The notes beneath the pieces were generated by a model. It saw only the letters and a list, made by a program, of their open reading frames with translations, did no database searches and was not told the origin of the DNA. A DNA stretch of 64,000 bases, from contig NZ_CP136946.1 in the NCBI RefSeq assembly GCF_050916355.1, positions 1,798,001 through 1,862,000 of the forward strand, read 5' to 3'. The position numbers and the translations under genes were made by a program. Positions 16,188-24,579 of this stretch are shown in pieces. This DNA comes from Jeongeupia wiesaeckerbachi. Its GTDB lineage: Bacteria > Pseudomonadota > Gammaproteobacteria > Burkholderiales > Chitinibacteraceae. Position 1 is the stretch's first letter. Every line of letters begins with the position of its first letter.

Positions 16188-17479
16188 TGCTGCGCCATCC
16201 AGGCTTCGATGTCGGCGACGCTGCGCGGGCAGTCGTCGGTCAGCCATTCGAAACCGTGCTCGGTGATGACGACGTTGTCCTCGATCCGGACGCCGATGTT
16301 TTCGAACTCGGCCGGCACATTGTCGGCCGGGCGGATGTAGAAGCCCGGCTCGATCGTGAACGCCATGCCGGGTTCGAGCGCGCGCCATGTGCCGTTCTGC
16401 ATATAGGCGCCGGCGTCGTGGACGTCGAGGCCGAGCCAGTGGCCGGTCCGGTGCATGTAGAACTGCCGGTAGCTGCCGGTTTCGAGTACCTCGTCGAGCG
16501 AGCCTTTCAGCAGCTTCAGGTCGAGCATGCCCTGCGCCAGCACCCGCGTCGCCGCGTCGTGCACGGCACCCCAGCTGTTGCCCGGCCGGGATTCGGCCTG
16601 CGCGGCTTCGTGCGCGGCCAGCGTGATTTCGTAGACGGCCTTCTGCGCCGGACTGAAGCGGCCGTTGACCGGGAAGGTGCGGGTGATGTCGGACGCGTAG
16701 CCGCCGATTTCGCAACCTGCGTCGATCAGGACCAGCGCGCCGTCGTCGATGCGGGCGTTGTTCTCGATGTAGTGCAGCACGCAGGCATTGGCGCCGCCGG
16801 CGACGATGCTGGTGTACGCCGGGAAGCGGCTGCCCTGGCGGTAGTAGTCGTGCAGCAGCTCGGCCTCGAGTTCGTATTCGAACACGCCCGGCTTGGCAAA
16901 GCGCATCGCGCGCTTGTGCGCGGCGACATTGATCCGGCCGGCGCGGCGCATGATCTCCAGCTCGTGCGCGTCCTTGAACAAGCGCATTTCGTTGATCGCG
17001 TCGCGGACCTCGACGATCTCGCCCGGCGCCGCGATGCCGGCGCGGGTGAAGGCGCGCACGCCGGCCAGCCAGCCGGAGAGCCGGCTGTCCCAGGCCCTGT
17101 CCTGACCGAGCGGGAAGTACACGCGCGGCTGGTTCTTCATCAGCTCGACCAGGCGCGCGTCGAGTTCCTCGATCGGGTAGGCCGCGTCGAAGCCGAAGGT
17201 GTCGGCTGCGGCGGCCGGGCCGTGGCGGTAGCCGTCCCAGATCTCGCGTTCGAGGTTTTTTTCGCGGCAGAACAGGATGGATTGCGGTGCGTCGCCGGTG
17301 ACGATGACCAGCACCGCCTCGGGTTCGGCAAAGCCACTGAGGTAGTAGAAGCTCGAATCGTAGCGGTAGGGGAAAGCGGTGTCGGCGTTGCGGTTCAGTT
17401 CCGGCGACGTCGGCAGGATCACGAGGCCGGGGGCCAATTGGCTGGCCAGCGCGGCGCGGCGTTGAGCGTAGGGCTGCAT
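16184..17479 (-). CDS. pepP: Xaa-Pro aminopeptidase P
   Basis: 431 residues, close to E. coli PepP (441). It removes an N-terminal residue before proline. An N-terminal creatinase-like domain (about 1-165) precedes the pita-bread metallopeptidase domain. The di-manganese ligands are visible: LIDAGCEIGGYASDITRTFP (two Asp), HRTGHWLGLDVHDAG (His), FTIEPGFYI (Glu) and IGVRIEDNVVITEHG (Glu). A TTG 30 bases further upstream is in frame, but the ATG at 17479 is preferred: it has AGGA at correct spacing, matches the family N-terminus, and the TTG lies within a TATAAT promoter box. Co-transcribed with ubiH through an ATGA overlap. Confidence 0.96.
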   Translation of the reverse strand: MQPYAQRRAALASQLAPGLVILPTSPELNRNADTAFPYRYDSSFYYLSGFAEPEAVLVIVTGDAPQSILFCREKNLEREIWDGYRHGPAAAADTFGFDAAYPIEELDARLVELMKNQPRVYFPLGQDRAWDSRLSGWLAGVRAFTRAGIAAPGEIVEVRDAINEMRLFKDAHELEIMRRAGRINVAAHKRAMRFAKPGVFEYELEAELLHDYYRQGSRFPAYTSIVAGGANACVLHYIENNARIDDGALVLIDAGCEIGGYASDITRTFPVNGRFSPAQKAVYEITLAAHEAAQAESRPGNSWGAVHDAATRVLAQGMLDLKLLKGSLDEVLETGSYRQFYMHRTGHWLGLDVHDAGAYMQNGTWRALEPGMAFTIEPGFYIRPADNVPAEFENIGVRIEDNVVITEHGFEWLTDDCPRSVADIEAWMAQQ

Positions 17480-17508
17480 GGAGCGCGTCCTGTTGGTGTT
17501 ATCCGCCA

Positions 17509-17514
17509 ATTATA
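17509..17514 (-). promoter_or_regulatory. TATAAT -10 box of pepP-ubiH
   Basis: On the minus strand a perfect TATAAT lies 30 bases before the chosen pepP ATG. The hexamer 17 bases further upstream (TCACCT) is a weak -35 match. The box overlaps the alternative TTG start, arguing against that start. Confidence 0.45.
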
Positions 17515-17782
17515 AGGCCGGATGGGACGGCAGGTGACCGAGCTGCAGCGCCACGTGGCGCTGTGCCAGTGTTTCAGCCAACTGTGGGCGCCCGGCCCGT
17601 GCGGGATAAGTGCTGCATAAAGTCGCCGACAATGACGAAAGCATTATTTGTGCCAATTTTTCGTGGAAAAGCGACAACTTCCTTGGAGGAAGGCGTCAAA
17701 AATTGGCCTGAGGTTCTCTGTTCTTCATAATTCATTACGCATCATGAAAATAATCTCCTTTGATATAAGACAGAATCAAGTA

Positions 17783-18556
17783 ATGAAAAAACAAATTACC
17801 GCATTGCTCTCTTTCGCTGCTTTGTCCTGTGCCGCTACAGCGGTGCAGGCAGTTGAACGCGAAGGCGTTTATTTTGACGTCAATGAGAACGTCCAAACCA
17901 ACGACAGCAAGGTCTACAACACGCAGCTCGGCCTTGGTTACAAGGCCGTTGACGAGCATGGCATTTTTGAAGTCCGCGGTAGCGGGCTGTACCAGAAGGG
18001 TTATGGCGACGAAAGCGACAGCTACGACCATGGCAACGGTTTCGCGCTCGACGGTATGTACAAGTCCCCGCTGCTTGGCGGCTCGACCCGTATTCTGGCC
18101 GGTGCCAGATGGCAGATCAGCAAGGACGAGTACACGAACGATGAATTCAGCGGCGACATCCGCGGCAATGGTTACACCTTCTTCGGTGGCGCACAGTTCG
18201 ATCTGAATCCGTCGCTGCGCTTGCAGGCGCTGGCGAGCTGGGGCAGGAGCAAGGCCACGTATGACAAGGCGCTGTTCGCCGGCTCGGCCGCCAATGATAT
18301 TTTCAATGATGACCCGGAAGGCGACATCAAGACGACCGGGCTGGCATTCCGGCTCGAGTACGATGTCAGTGCAAACTGGACCATAAATGCAGCGGCCGGC
18401 TTCTACCGTACCAGCTACGACAATATCGAGGCTGATCTGACACCGATGGCCGCCGCGTACGCATTCGGCGACGCGAGCGCCACCCGTGTCTGGATGGAAG
18501 GCAGCGAGGACATCAGGTACAGCGAGTACTCGATCGGCGCTCGCTACCAGTTCTGA
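17783..18556 (+). CDS. Outer-membrane beta-barrel protein
   Basis: 257 residues. The ATG at 17783 gives a clean signal peptide, MKKQITALLSFAALSCAA then TAVQA, with cleavage after about residue 23; upstream in-frame starts would bury it. The mature protein consists of alternating hydrophobic/polar strands with many Tyr, Gly and Asp (NTQLGLGYKAV, STRILAGARWQI, SLRLQALASWGR, GLAFRLEYDV) and ends in YSIGARYQF. A terminal Phe on an amphipathic strand is the BAM recognition signal of outer-membrane barrels. About 10-12 strands would fit. No specific porin family is recognised. The upstream 270 bases are AT-rich compared with neighbours and probably hold its promoter. Confidence 0.8.
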   Translation: MKKQITALLSFAALSCAATAVQAVEREGVYFDVNENVQTNDSKVYNTQLGLGYKAVDEHGIFEVRGSGLYQKGYGDESDSYDHGNGFALDGMYKSPLLGGSTRILAGARWQISKDEYTNDEFSGDIRGNGYTFFGGAQFDLNPSLRLQALASWGRSKATYDKALFAGSAANDIFNDDPEGDIKTTGLAFRLEYDVSANWTINAAAGFYRTSYDNIEADLTPMAAAYAFGDASATRVWMEGSEDIRYSEYSIGARYQF

Positions 18557-18568
18557 TCCCTTCGCGGC

Positions 18569-18607
18569 AGACACAAAAAAACCGGCTAAGCCGGTTTTTT
18601 TGTGTCT
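18569..18607. terminator. Bidirectional rho-independent terminator
   Basis: A stem ACCGGC/GCCGGT with a TAA loop is flanked by an A run on one side and a T run on the other, and the arms extend as AGACAC/GTGTCT. It serves the barrel gene on the plus strand and the M48 gene region on the minus strand. Confidence 0.9.
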
Positions 18608-18655
18608 GCTTGATGCTTTCTTGAAAGCTGGCATCGCTGCCCTGAAACGCTAGGT

Positions 18656-19543
18656 TTAGCGTCCGGTCGCGGCGCGGAAGCGGGCGGTGTTCTCGACGCC
18701 GCCGGCGTACTTCTCCAGCTTGCTGCCGATATTGCGGTCGATATAGTCGAGCCGCGCCTGCGGGCTAGGGTGGGTGCTGAACATCAGCTTGACGCTGCCG
18801 TCGGCCGGGTTGATCTCGCCGAGGGTCTGCAGCACCGACACCAGGGCGTACGGGTTGTAGCCGGCGCGGGCGGCCAGCACCATGCCGGTGACATCGGCTT
18901 CGAACTCGTCGTCCTTGTCCAGACCACGGACATAGACTTCGGAGACGCCCGACAGCACATTGGCGCCGAGCTGGCGGCGCGCGTCGTCGGTCTTGTACTG
19001 GGCGACGCCCTGCAGCGCATTGGCGACGGCTTCGCGACCCTTGCCCGATTGCGCGGCGCGGGTGACATGGTGGCGCAGCACGTGGGTGATCTCGTGGCCG
19101 AGCACGCCGGCGAGTTCGGATTCGTTGCGCAGCCTGTCCATCAGCCCGCGGGTGATCAGCACCACGCCGCCCGGCGTCGCGAAGCTGTTGACGTTGGGCG
19201 TGTCGATGACGCCGAAGCGCCAGTCGAGGTTCGGTGCTTCGCTCTGGCTGGCGACCCAGCGGCCGACCTGATTCACATAGCTTTGCAGGCCGGCGTTGCC
19301 CACCAGCGGCGCGGCGCCGAGCAGGTTGGCGGCCATGCCGTCGCCGAGGGTTTTCTCTTCCTTCGGCCCGATCGTGCGGTTGGCGTCGATGGTGTTCTGC
19401 ACCGCGCCGACGACCGAGTTGACGAGGTCCGGGTTCTCGATCGCCTTGTTGAGCAGGTCGGACAGATTCGATGCGAGTACCGGTTGCGCGAGCGCACCGG
19501 CGAGCAGCACGGCGATCAGTCGGGATGTCGGGCTGATCCTCAT
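18656..19543 (-). CDS. M48-family metalloprotease, periplasmic (BepA/LoiP-like)
   Basis: About 295 residues with an N-terminal signal peptide (RLIAVLLAGALAQPVLA, cleaved near residue 25). The zinc motif is HEITH in GVLGHEITHVLRHHVTRA, followed by the third ligand in DDEFEADVTGMVLAARAGYNP, and a FSTHPSPQARLDYID segment typical of periplasmic M48 proteases of the BepA/LoiP group, which degrade misfolded outer-membrane proteins. The start is the ATG adjoining the SH3 gene's stop codon (one-base overlap); an in-frame GTG one codon earlier is equally possible with the GGAGG upstream. Third gene of a CHASE2 cyclase / SH3 / protease operon. Confidence 0.92.
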   Translation of the reverse strand: MRISPTSRLIAVLLAGALAQPVLASNLSDLLNKAIENPDLVNSVVGAVQNTIDANRTIGPKEEKTLGDGMAANLLGAAPLVGNAGLQSYVNQVGRWVASQSEAPNLDWRFGVIDTPNVNSFATPGGVVLITRGLMDRLRNESELAGVLGHEITHVLRHHVTRAAQSGKGREAVANALQGVAQYKTDDARRQLGANVLSGVSEVYVRGLDKDDEFEADVTGMVLAARAGYNPYALVSVLQTLGEINPADGSVKLMFSTHPSPQARLDYIDRNIGSKLEKYAGGVENTARFRAATGR

Positions 19544-20076
19544 CACGGGCTCCTCCGGCGGTTTTGCGGATCGTTGGCCGGCGCCGAATCTGACGTCGCG
19601 GCGCGCGAGACGACATAAGGCACGCTGCGCGGTTTCAACCCGTTGGCAGCGGCGCTGCCCGCGGCGCTCTGGCGGGTCGCGTCATAGCCGTCGAGTTTTT
19701 TCAGTTCGGCGTAGTTCGGTCTGGCATTGCGGATCTGCTCGCTCGACAGCCCCTTCGCGCCGGTGGTCACCGTCGTGCCGGACGAGCCGGTATTCAGCAC
19801 GCTGCCGAGCTGGCCGATGCCGCCGCCGGTGCTTCTACCATTGCCGGTGCGCACGTTCAACAGTTTGACCCAGCCGCTCTGGCTGCCCGATTTCACCTGC
19901 ATCCACGCACCCTGACGCGCGACGATGTCGACGCGCGCGCCGCTGCCGAGCTTGCCGGCGCTGGCGGCATCGCTGAACGGTTTCTGCTTCAGGTCGCTGG
20001 TGCGGACCAGCGTGCCGCTCTCGGCCCAGGCGATGCTCGCCAGGCTCAGCAGCACGATTGCTAGCAACGATCTCAT
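19543..20076 (-). CDS. Exported SH3-domain protein
   Basis: 177 residues. A signal peptide (MRSLLAIVLLSLASIAWA) is followed by a bacterial SH3 domain at about 20-80: TLVRTSDLKQKPFSDA, GSGARVDIVARQGAWMQVK and GWVKLLNVR. The C-terminal half is Gly/Ser-rich and probably disordered. The ATG at 20076 has AGGAG five bases upstream and overlaps the stop of the CHASE2 cyclase gene; a GTG one codon earlier is possible. The same layout, a secreted SH3 protein next to a CHASE2 cyclase and an M48 protease, suggests a cell-envelope stress or sensing unit, but the role of the SH3 protein is unknown. Confidence 0.85.
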   Translation of the reverse strand: MRSLLAIVLLSLASIAWAESGTLVRTSDLKQKPFSDAASAGKLGSGARVDIVARQGAWMQVKSGSQSGWVKLLNVRTGNGRSTGGGIGQLGSVLNTGSSGTTVTTGAKGLSSEQIRNARPNYAELKKLDGYDATRQSAAGSAAANGLKPRSVPYVVSRAATSDSAPANDPQNRRRSP

Positions 20077-21914
20077 CACTTCTCCTCATTGCTAAGGGGT
20101 TCATACAGGCGGACGGCCTCGGCGCGTCCCTTGACGTGGTGTTCGCCGCGATCGTCGAAATCGAAGGCAGCACCACACGCATCACGGGTCGCCTGCGATA
20201 CCAGAATCCGTGCGATCCCCTTGGTTTGACCTTCGATCCGGCTGGCAAGGTTCACCGTATCGCCGATCGCGGTGTAATCGAGCCGATCGTCGGCGCCGAT
20301 GAAACCGACGACGGCGCGGCCGGTGTGGATGCCGATGCCGATATCGAACTCGATGCCATCGAGCGCCAGTTCGGCGCGGAAGGCTTCGAGCTCGCGGCCC
20401 ATTTCCTGTGCCGCGGCAACGGCGTGCCGGGCGTGTTCGCTATCGTCGACCGGGGCACCCCAGAACGCCATGATCGCGTCGCCGATGAATTTATCAAGCG
20501 TGCCGCCATGGCGAAAGACGACTGCGACCTGTCGTGAAAAATAACGGTTTAGTAAAGCAACTACCTCTTCGGGCGAGCGCGTTTCGGACAGGCTGGTAAA
20601 GCCGCGGATATCCGAGAACAGCACCGTCACTTCGCGCGCGGCCGGCGCGCTGTCGAGTCGGTCGCCAGCGACAAGGGCGGTGACGACGCGCGGATCAAGG
20701 AAGCGGCCGAACAGCCGCACCGCGGCCTCGCGCCGGGCGCGTTCCTTGACGTAGGCGATCAGCGCCGCGAACAGGTAGTAGACCCAGCCCCAGACCAGCG
20801 CCATCGCCAGTGGCAGGAAGTACAGCGCCGTCTGGGCGAACGCCATTGTCGCGGCACCAAGCAAGGACGCCACGCCCATGGCCAGCGCCAGCCAGACGCT
20901 GTTGATGCCGAGCTGGAAACCCAGCGCCAGCAGCGCCGTCAGCGCCAGCGCCAGCGCGGCGAAGCCGTAGCGCGAAGGCTCGCGTAGCCAGTTGCCGTGT
21001 TCGAGATTGTCGATCGCGGTGGCGAGGATCTCGACGCCGGGCCAGGACTTGGACAGCGGCGTCGGCCGCAAATCCTGCAGCCCCGGGGCGGCGGTGCCGA
21101 TCAGCACGATCTTGCCGGTGAATTCGTCCGACGGCCGCTGCGGGTTTTCGCGCCCGGCGTCGTGATAGACATCGGCGTAGCTGACCGTGGCATGCCGTGG
21201 TGTCCAGTTCAGCCGCATCCGCTGGGTATCGGGCTGTGGCCAGTGGAAGCGTTGCGCCAGCGTCGTGGGCAGCGAAGGCATCCGCCAGCCGGCGCGCTCG
21301 GCGTAGCGCAGGTAATGTCGGCCGATGCCGTCGTTGTCGGCGTCGAAATTGATCAGCCCGCCGCGCCAGCTTGCCGGATCGAGCACCAGCGGCAGCAGCA
21401 GCGGCGCACGGGCGTCCGGCGCGGCATGCGGCAGCCGTTCGAGACCGAGCGACGCCGGCAGCTCGGCGAGCTTTGCGCCCTGGCCGTCGCCGAGCAGCAC
21501 CGTCGGCACGAAGACGTTCGGCGTCGCCGCGACCGTGTCGCGCAGCAGGGCGTCGCTGTCGGCGCGGAAGGTGTCGGCCTCGTTGAACAGCAGGTCGAAG
21601 ACGATGGCGCGCGGATGCTGCGCGGCGATGGCTTCGATCAGCTCGGCGTGCACCGCGCGTGGCCAGGGCCAGCTGCCGGCTTCGTCGTTCATCAGCTCAA
21701 GGCTGCGCTGGTCGATGTTGACGATGACGATGTCGGGCGACGGCGTGCGCGCCGGGAGCATCGCCCGCGTCAGTGCATCGCCGGCCTGCGCGTCGACGCG
21801 CTCGAACAGCGCCCAGCGGTAATCGGCAGCGATTGCCAGTGCGACGATGCAGAACAGGATCAGGTAGGCGTAGTGCTTGAGCGGCGTCATGGGCGTGACC
21901 GGATGGATGTTCAC
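20076..21914 (-). CDS. CHASE2-domain class III adenylate cyclase
   Basis: 612 residues. An N-terminal membrane segment (about 15-30) is followed by a periplasmic CHASE2 domain (about 35-320; DIVIVNIDQRSLE, FDLLFNE, FTGKIVLIGTAAPGL), then three membrane helices (about 328-400) and a class III cyclase domain (about 430-600). Both metal-binding Asp are present (LFSDIRGFTSLSE and FIGDAIMAFWGAP). The Lys in LDKFIGD and the Asp/Thr in DYTAIGDTVNLASRIEG fit ATP rather than GTP as substrate. The start is a GTG at 21914 without clear Shine-Dalgarno; the ATG at 21890 is an alternative. It heads an operon with the SH3 and M48 genes. Confidence 0.93.
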   Translation of the reverse strand: MNIHPVTPMTPLKHYAYLILFCIVALAIAADYRWALFERVDAQAGDALTRAMLPARTPSPDIVIVNIDQRSLELMNDEAGSWPWPRAVHAELIEAIAAQHPRAIVFDLLFNEADTFRADSDALLRDTVAATPNVFVPTVLLGDGQGAKLAELPASLGLERLPHAAPDARAPLLLPLVLDPASWRGGLINFDADNDGIGRHYLRYAERAGWRMPSLPTTLAQRFHWPQPDTQRMRLNWTPRHATVSYADVYHDAGRENPQRPSDEFTGKIVLIGTAAPGLQDLRPTPLSKSWPGVEILATAIDNLEHGNWLREPSRYGFAALALALTALLALGFQLGINSVWLALAMGVASLLGAATMAFAQTALYFLPLAMALVWGWVYYLFAALIAYVKERARREAAVRLFGRFLDPRVVTALVAGDRLDSAPAAREVTVLFSDIRGFTSLSETRSPEEVVALLNRYFSRQVAVVFRHGGTLDKFIGDAIMAFWGAPVDDSEHARHAVAAAQEMGRELEAFRAELALDGIEFDIGIGIHTGRAVVGFIGADDRLDYTAIGDTVNLASRIEGQTKGIARILVSQATRDACGAAFDFDDRGEHHVKGRAEAVRLYEPLSNEEK

Positions 21915-21947
21915 AGCATGGCGCCCGTCATCCGCACAGACAAGTAA

Positions 21948-22559
21948 TCAGCTGTGACCAGATGTTGACGCCAGCCGCTGCGTGAGCGTGGCCTTGACGC
22001 CGGGCCAGTCGAGATCGGTGATGGCGTACAGCACGCTGTCGCGGATGTGGCCGGTCCAGATGATGCGGTCGCGCCGCAACACGCCTTCGCGCACCGCACC
22101 GAGCTTGGATATTGCCGCCTGGCTGCGCAGATTGCGCACGTCGGTCAGCAGCTCGACCCGGCGTACGCCGTTGCCGAAGGCCTGTTCGAGCATCAGCAGC
22201 TTGGATTCGGCGTTGACGCGCGTGGCGCGGACCGACGGATGCAGGAAGGTCGCGCCGATCTCGACGCACTGCCGCTCGGGCTTGATGTTCAGAAAACTGC
22301 TGGTGCCGACGATACGACCGCTGGCGCGCTCGCGAATCGCGTAGGCGATCCACTGGCCGGCGGCGACGCCATCGGTGAGCCGCGTCCACCAGGATTCGAA
22401 GTGCGCCCCCTGGCCGCTCATCATGAACAGCTGCCAGGCCTCCGGATCGCAGTCGAGCGCCGCACGGACCTCGTCCCGGAGTGCGTCGGCATACGGTTCG
22501 AGCCGGACCAGATCGCCCGACAGGTGGGTCGGGGACAGCGTGAACGTGGCGTCGTGCAT
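21948..22559 (-). CDS. GNAT-family N-acetyltransferase (RimJ/RimL type)
   Basis: 203 residues. The order of elements is that of RimL-like acetyltransferases acting on N-termini or small molecules: LVRLEPYADALRDEV at the start, a central IVGTSSFLNIKPE strand, VEIGATFLHPSVRATRVN leading into the acetyl-CoA loop, and 'LLTDVRNLRSQAAISKLGAVREGVLRR' in the C-terminal half. The acetyl-CoA P-loop is degenerate compared with the consensus (RATRVN instead of Q/RxxGxG/A), as is common in this subgroup. It stands alone between the CHASE2 operon and yebC. Substrate unknown. Confidence 0.85.
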   Translation of the reverse strand: MHDATFTLSPTHLSGDLVRLEPYADALRDEVRAALDCDPEAWQLFMMSGQGAHFESWWTRLTDGVAAGQWIAYAIRERASGRIVGTSSFLNIKPERQCVEIGATFLHPSVRATRVNAESKLLMLEQAFGNGVRRVELLTDVRNLRSQAAISKLGAVREGVLRRDRIIWTGHIRDSVLYAITDLDWPGVKATLTQRLASTSGHS

Positions 22560-22593
22560 GGCGGCTCCGGAACGGCGGTGGCTGTGGGCGGAA

Positions 22594-22618
22594 AAAAAGG
22601 GCCTGACGGCCCTTTTTG
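22594..22618 (-). terminator. Rho-independent terminator of yebC
   Basis: A stem AAAAAGGGCC / GGCCCTTTTT with a four-base loop lies 18 bases past the yebC stop; on the minus strand the hairpin is followed by a T run. Confidence 0.85.
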
Positions 22619-22635
22619 TTGCGGTGTCGCGGACT

Positions 22636-23367
22636 TTACTCGTCTTCGTCCATCAGCGCCGTGGTGTACACCTCTTGCACATCGTCGAGGCTTTCCAGTG
22701 CGTCGATCAGCTTCTGCATCTTGGCGATGTCGTCACCGGTGAGTTCGGTTTCCGACTGCGGCTTCATCGTCACTTCGCCCATCTCGGCCTTGAAACCGCC
22801 GGCTTCGAGCGTTTCCTTGATGCCGACGAATTCGTACGGCGGCGTGATGACTTCGATCGAGCCGTCGTCATTGGTCACGACGTCTTCGGCGCCGGCTTCG
22901 AGCGCGGCTTCCATCAGCGCGTCCTCATCGGTGCCAGGTGCGAACACGAGGTAGCCACAGTGCTTGAACTGGAAGCTCACGCAGCCGTCGGTACCCATAT
23001 TGCCGCCGTACTTGCTGAAGGCGTGGCGCACGTCGGCGACGGTACGGGTCTTGTTGTCGGTCAGGCAATCGACCATCACCGCCGCGCCGCCGATGCCGTA
23101 GCCTTCGTAGCGGGTTTCAATGTAGTCGACGCCGTCGAGCGTACCGGAGCCGCGCTTGATCGCGTTCTCGATATTGTCCTTGGGCATCGATTCGCCCTTG
23201 GCCTTGTCGATCGCCAGACGCAGGCGCGGGTTCATGTTCGGGTCGGCGCCGCCCATCTTGGCGGCGACGGTGATTTCCTTGATCAGCCGGGTGAAGACCT
23301 GGCCGCGCTTGGCGTCCTGACGGCCCTTGCGGTGTTGAATATTCGCCCATTTGCTATGGCCGGCCAT
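22636..23367 (-). CDS. YebC/PmpR-family transcription or translation regulator
   Basis: 243 residues, full length for the family. The start MAGHSKWANIQHRKGRQDAK is the family hallmark, followed by ITVAAKMGGADPNMNPRLR, KDNIENAIKRGSG, YEGYGIGGAAVMVDCLTDN and GCVSFQFKHCG. YebC proteins are cytoplasmic, DNA-binding in some species, and recently linked to translation of polyproline stretches. The C-terminal acidic MDEDE tail is common. It has its own terminator. In many betaproteobacteria it is near ruvC; here it is not. Confidence 0.97.
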   Translation of the reverse strand: MAGHSKWANIQHRKGRQDAKRGQVFTRLIKEITVAAKMGGADPNMNPRLRLAIDKAKGESMPKDNIENAIKRGSGTLDGVDYIETRYEGYGIGGAAVMVDCLTDNKTRTVADVRHAFSKYGGNMGTDGCVSFQFKHCGYLVFAPGTDEDALMEAALEAGAEDVVTNDDGSIEVITPPYEFVGIKETLEAGGFKAEMGEVTMKPQSETELTGDDIAKMQKLIDALESLDDVQEVYTTALMDEDE

Positions 23368-23620
23368 ACGCGTGCTTCCCTGAAGATAACGGTTTGAATG
23401 GACGCGATTTTATCACAGCGCTTTTCGCGGCTGTATGGCCGCTGCCGTGGTGTTGACTTGGCGCAGCTCAGGCTATCCAGTGCAACGGTGCCGACAAGTC
23501 GTGCGGCACGTCCCGCGGGTGCGCTTGGCGGTCGCCGCCGTACGCGCCGTCTGGCCCGCGAGCCCAGTGCTGCCGGCAGGCATTGCGCCCGGCGGGAAGT
23601 GCCCTTGGGAATAGCTGCGC

Positions 23621-24445
23621 TTACAGCAGATGAACCGCGGTGCCGAGGCCGTAGACGAGGGCGGTGCTGCCGGCGGCGACGAGCGCGGCGCGGCGGCCAG
23701 CCAGCCGGGCAATCAATCCGGCGCTGGCGAGCACGACGGCGACCAGTCCCCACGGTGCCGGTACCACGGCGAGCAGGGTGGCGGCGGGCAGTGTGCCGCT
23801 GATCCAGGCAAGCGTGCGCAGACCGGCGCGCTGCCGCTGCGACGGCGGAGGCGGCAACAGGGCCGGGCAGGCCTCGATCAGCGCTGGCCAGCCGCTGTCG
23901 GGTGAGGCGCGCAGGGCCGCGACCAGCGCCAGCGCATGCGGTGGCGTACAGCCGGTGGCCAGCAGCAAGCCGGTCAGCCCGGTGCATTCCTCGGGGCCGG
24001 GCGATGCATCGTCGGCGGCTGGCGGGGCTTGCGGCGTTCGCCAGGCTGTGTACAACGCGCCGAACAGGAGCAGCAGCCACGCGGCGAACGCTTGCGTCGC
24101 CGGCAGCAGGCCGAAGCCGGCCAGCAGCGCCGAAACCACGGCGACGTACAGCGCGGCGGCGGTGGCGGTGTCTCGCGCTTGCTGCCAGACCGGCGCCTGC
24201 GTTGCGGTGTACAGGGCAATGCCCGGCAACCCGCAGCGCTCGAGCCAGGGCCAGCACCACAGCGGGCCGATTCGTCCGACAAGGTCGACGATGCGCCGTG
24301 GTGCAGCGGACGACGCGGGCAGCAGCGCGGCAATTTCCAGCCAGTACCACTGTCGCGGCGTGCCCGCTTCGCCATCGGAGAGCCGCCAGGCTAGCGCTGC
24401 AGCGTCATTGGCACGCAGGTGTGGCGTAAATGAGTCGGTCAGCAT
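23621..24445 (-). CDS. Hypothetical membrane protein, unrecognised
   Basis: 274 residues. The N-terminal third (about 1-95) is soluble with several Trp. Hydrophobic segments follow at about 95-130 (two helices) and 210-270 (two or three helices, very Ala/Leu/Gly-rich). A loop between them contains GLTGLLLATGCTPPHALALV, which faintly resembles the helical repeat of type II secretion F-type proteins; this is weak. An overlapping minus-strand frame of 355 codons is Arg-rich and not credible. The frame reported here has the hydrophobic pattern of a real membrane protein. It is divergent from the first diguanylate cyclase gene and nothing in the context gives a function. Confidence 0.6.
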   Translation of the reverse strand: MLTDSFTPHLRANDAAALAWRLSDGEAGTPRQWYWLEIAALLPASSAAPRRIVDLVGRIGPLWCWPWLERCGLPGIALYTATQAPVWQQARDTATAAALYVAVVSALLAGFGLLPATQAFAAWLLLLFGALYTAWRTPQAPPAADDASPGPEECTGLTGLLLATGCTPPHALALVAALRASPDSGWPALIEACPALLPPPPSQRQRAGLRTLAWISGTLPAATLLAVVPAPWGLVAVVLASAGLIARLAGRRAALVAAGSTALVYGLGTAVHLL

Positions 24446-24579
24446 GTGGTGATTTTAAAGCGTGGCAAGGGGAAATCGTACGACGCGACCGTCGATAAAG
24501 TATCCGACAATGGCCGTATAAGACATGACCGCGGACGCAATCATGGTCGTACCACGGGGGCGGCCAACCGGGAGCTCAA

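Noticed and set aside
17507..17509. TTG as pepP start codon
   Set aside because: It overlaps the TATAAT box, lacks a Shine-Dalgarno and gives ten residues absent from the family.
16187..17515. 442-codon plus-strand frame opposite pepP
   Set aside because: Shadow of pepP; no Shine-Dalgarno or motifs.
23398..23802. 134-codon plus-strand frame between yebC and the membrane gene
   Set aside because: Extremely Arg-rich low-complexity translation, no Shine-Dalgarno, overlaps the membrane gene.
23283..24350. 355-codon minus-strand frame overlapping yebC and the membrane-protein gene
   Set aside because: Arg-rich and overlaps yebC extensively in another frame; the 274-residue frame has the plausible hydrophobic pattern.
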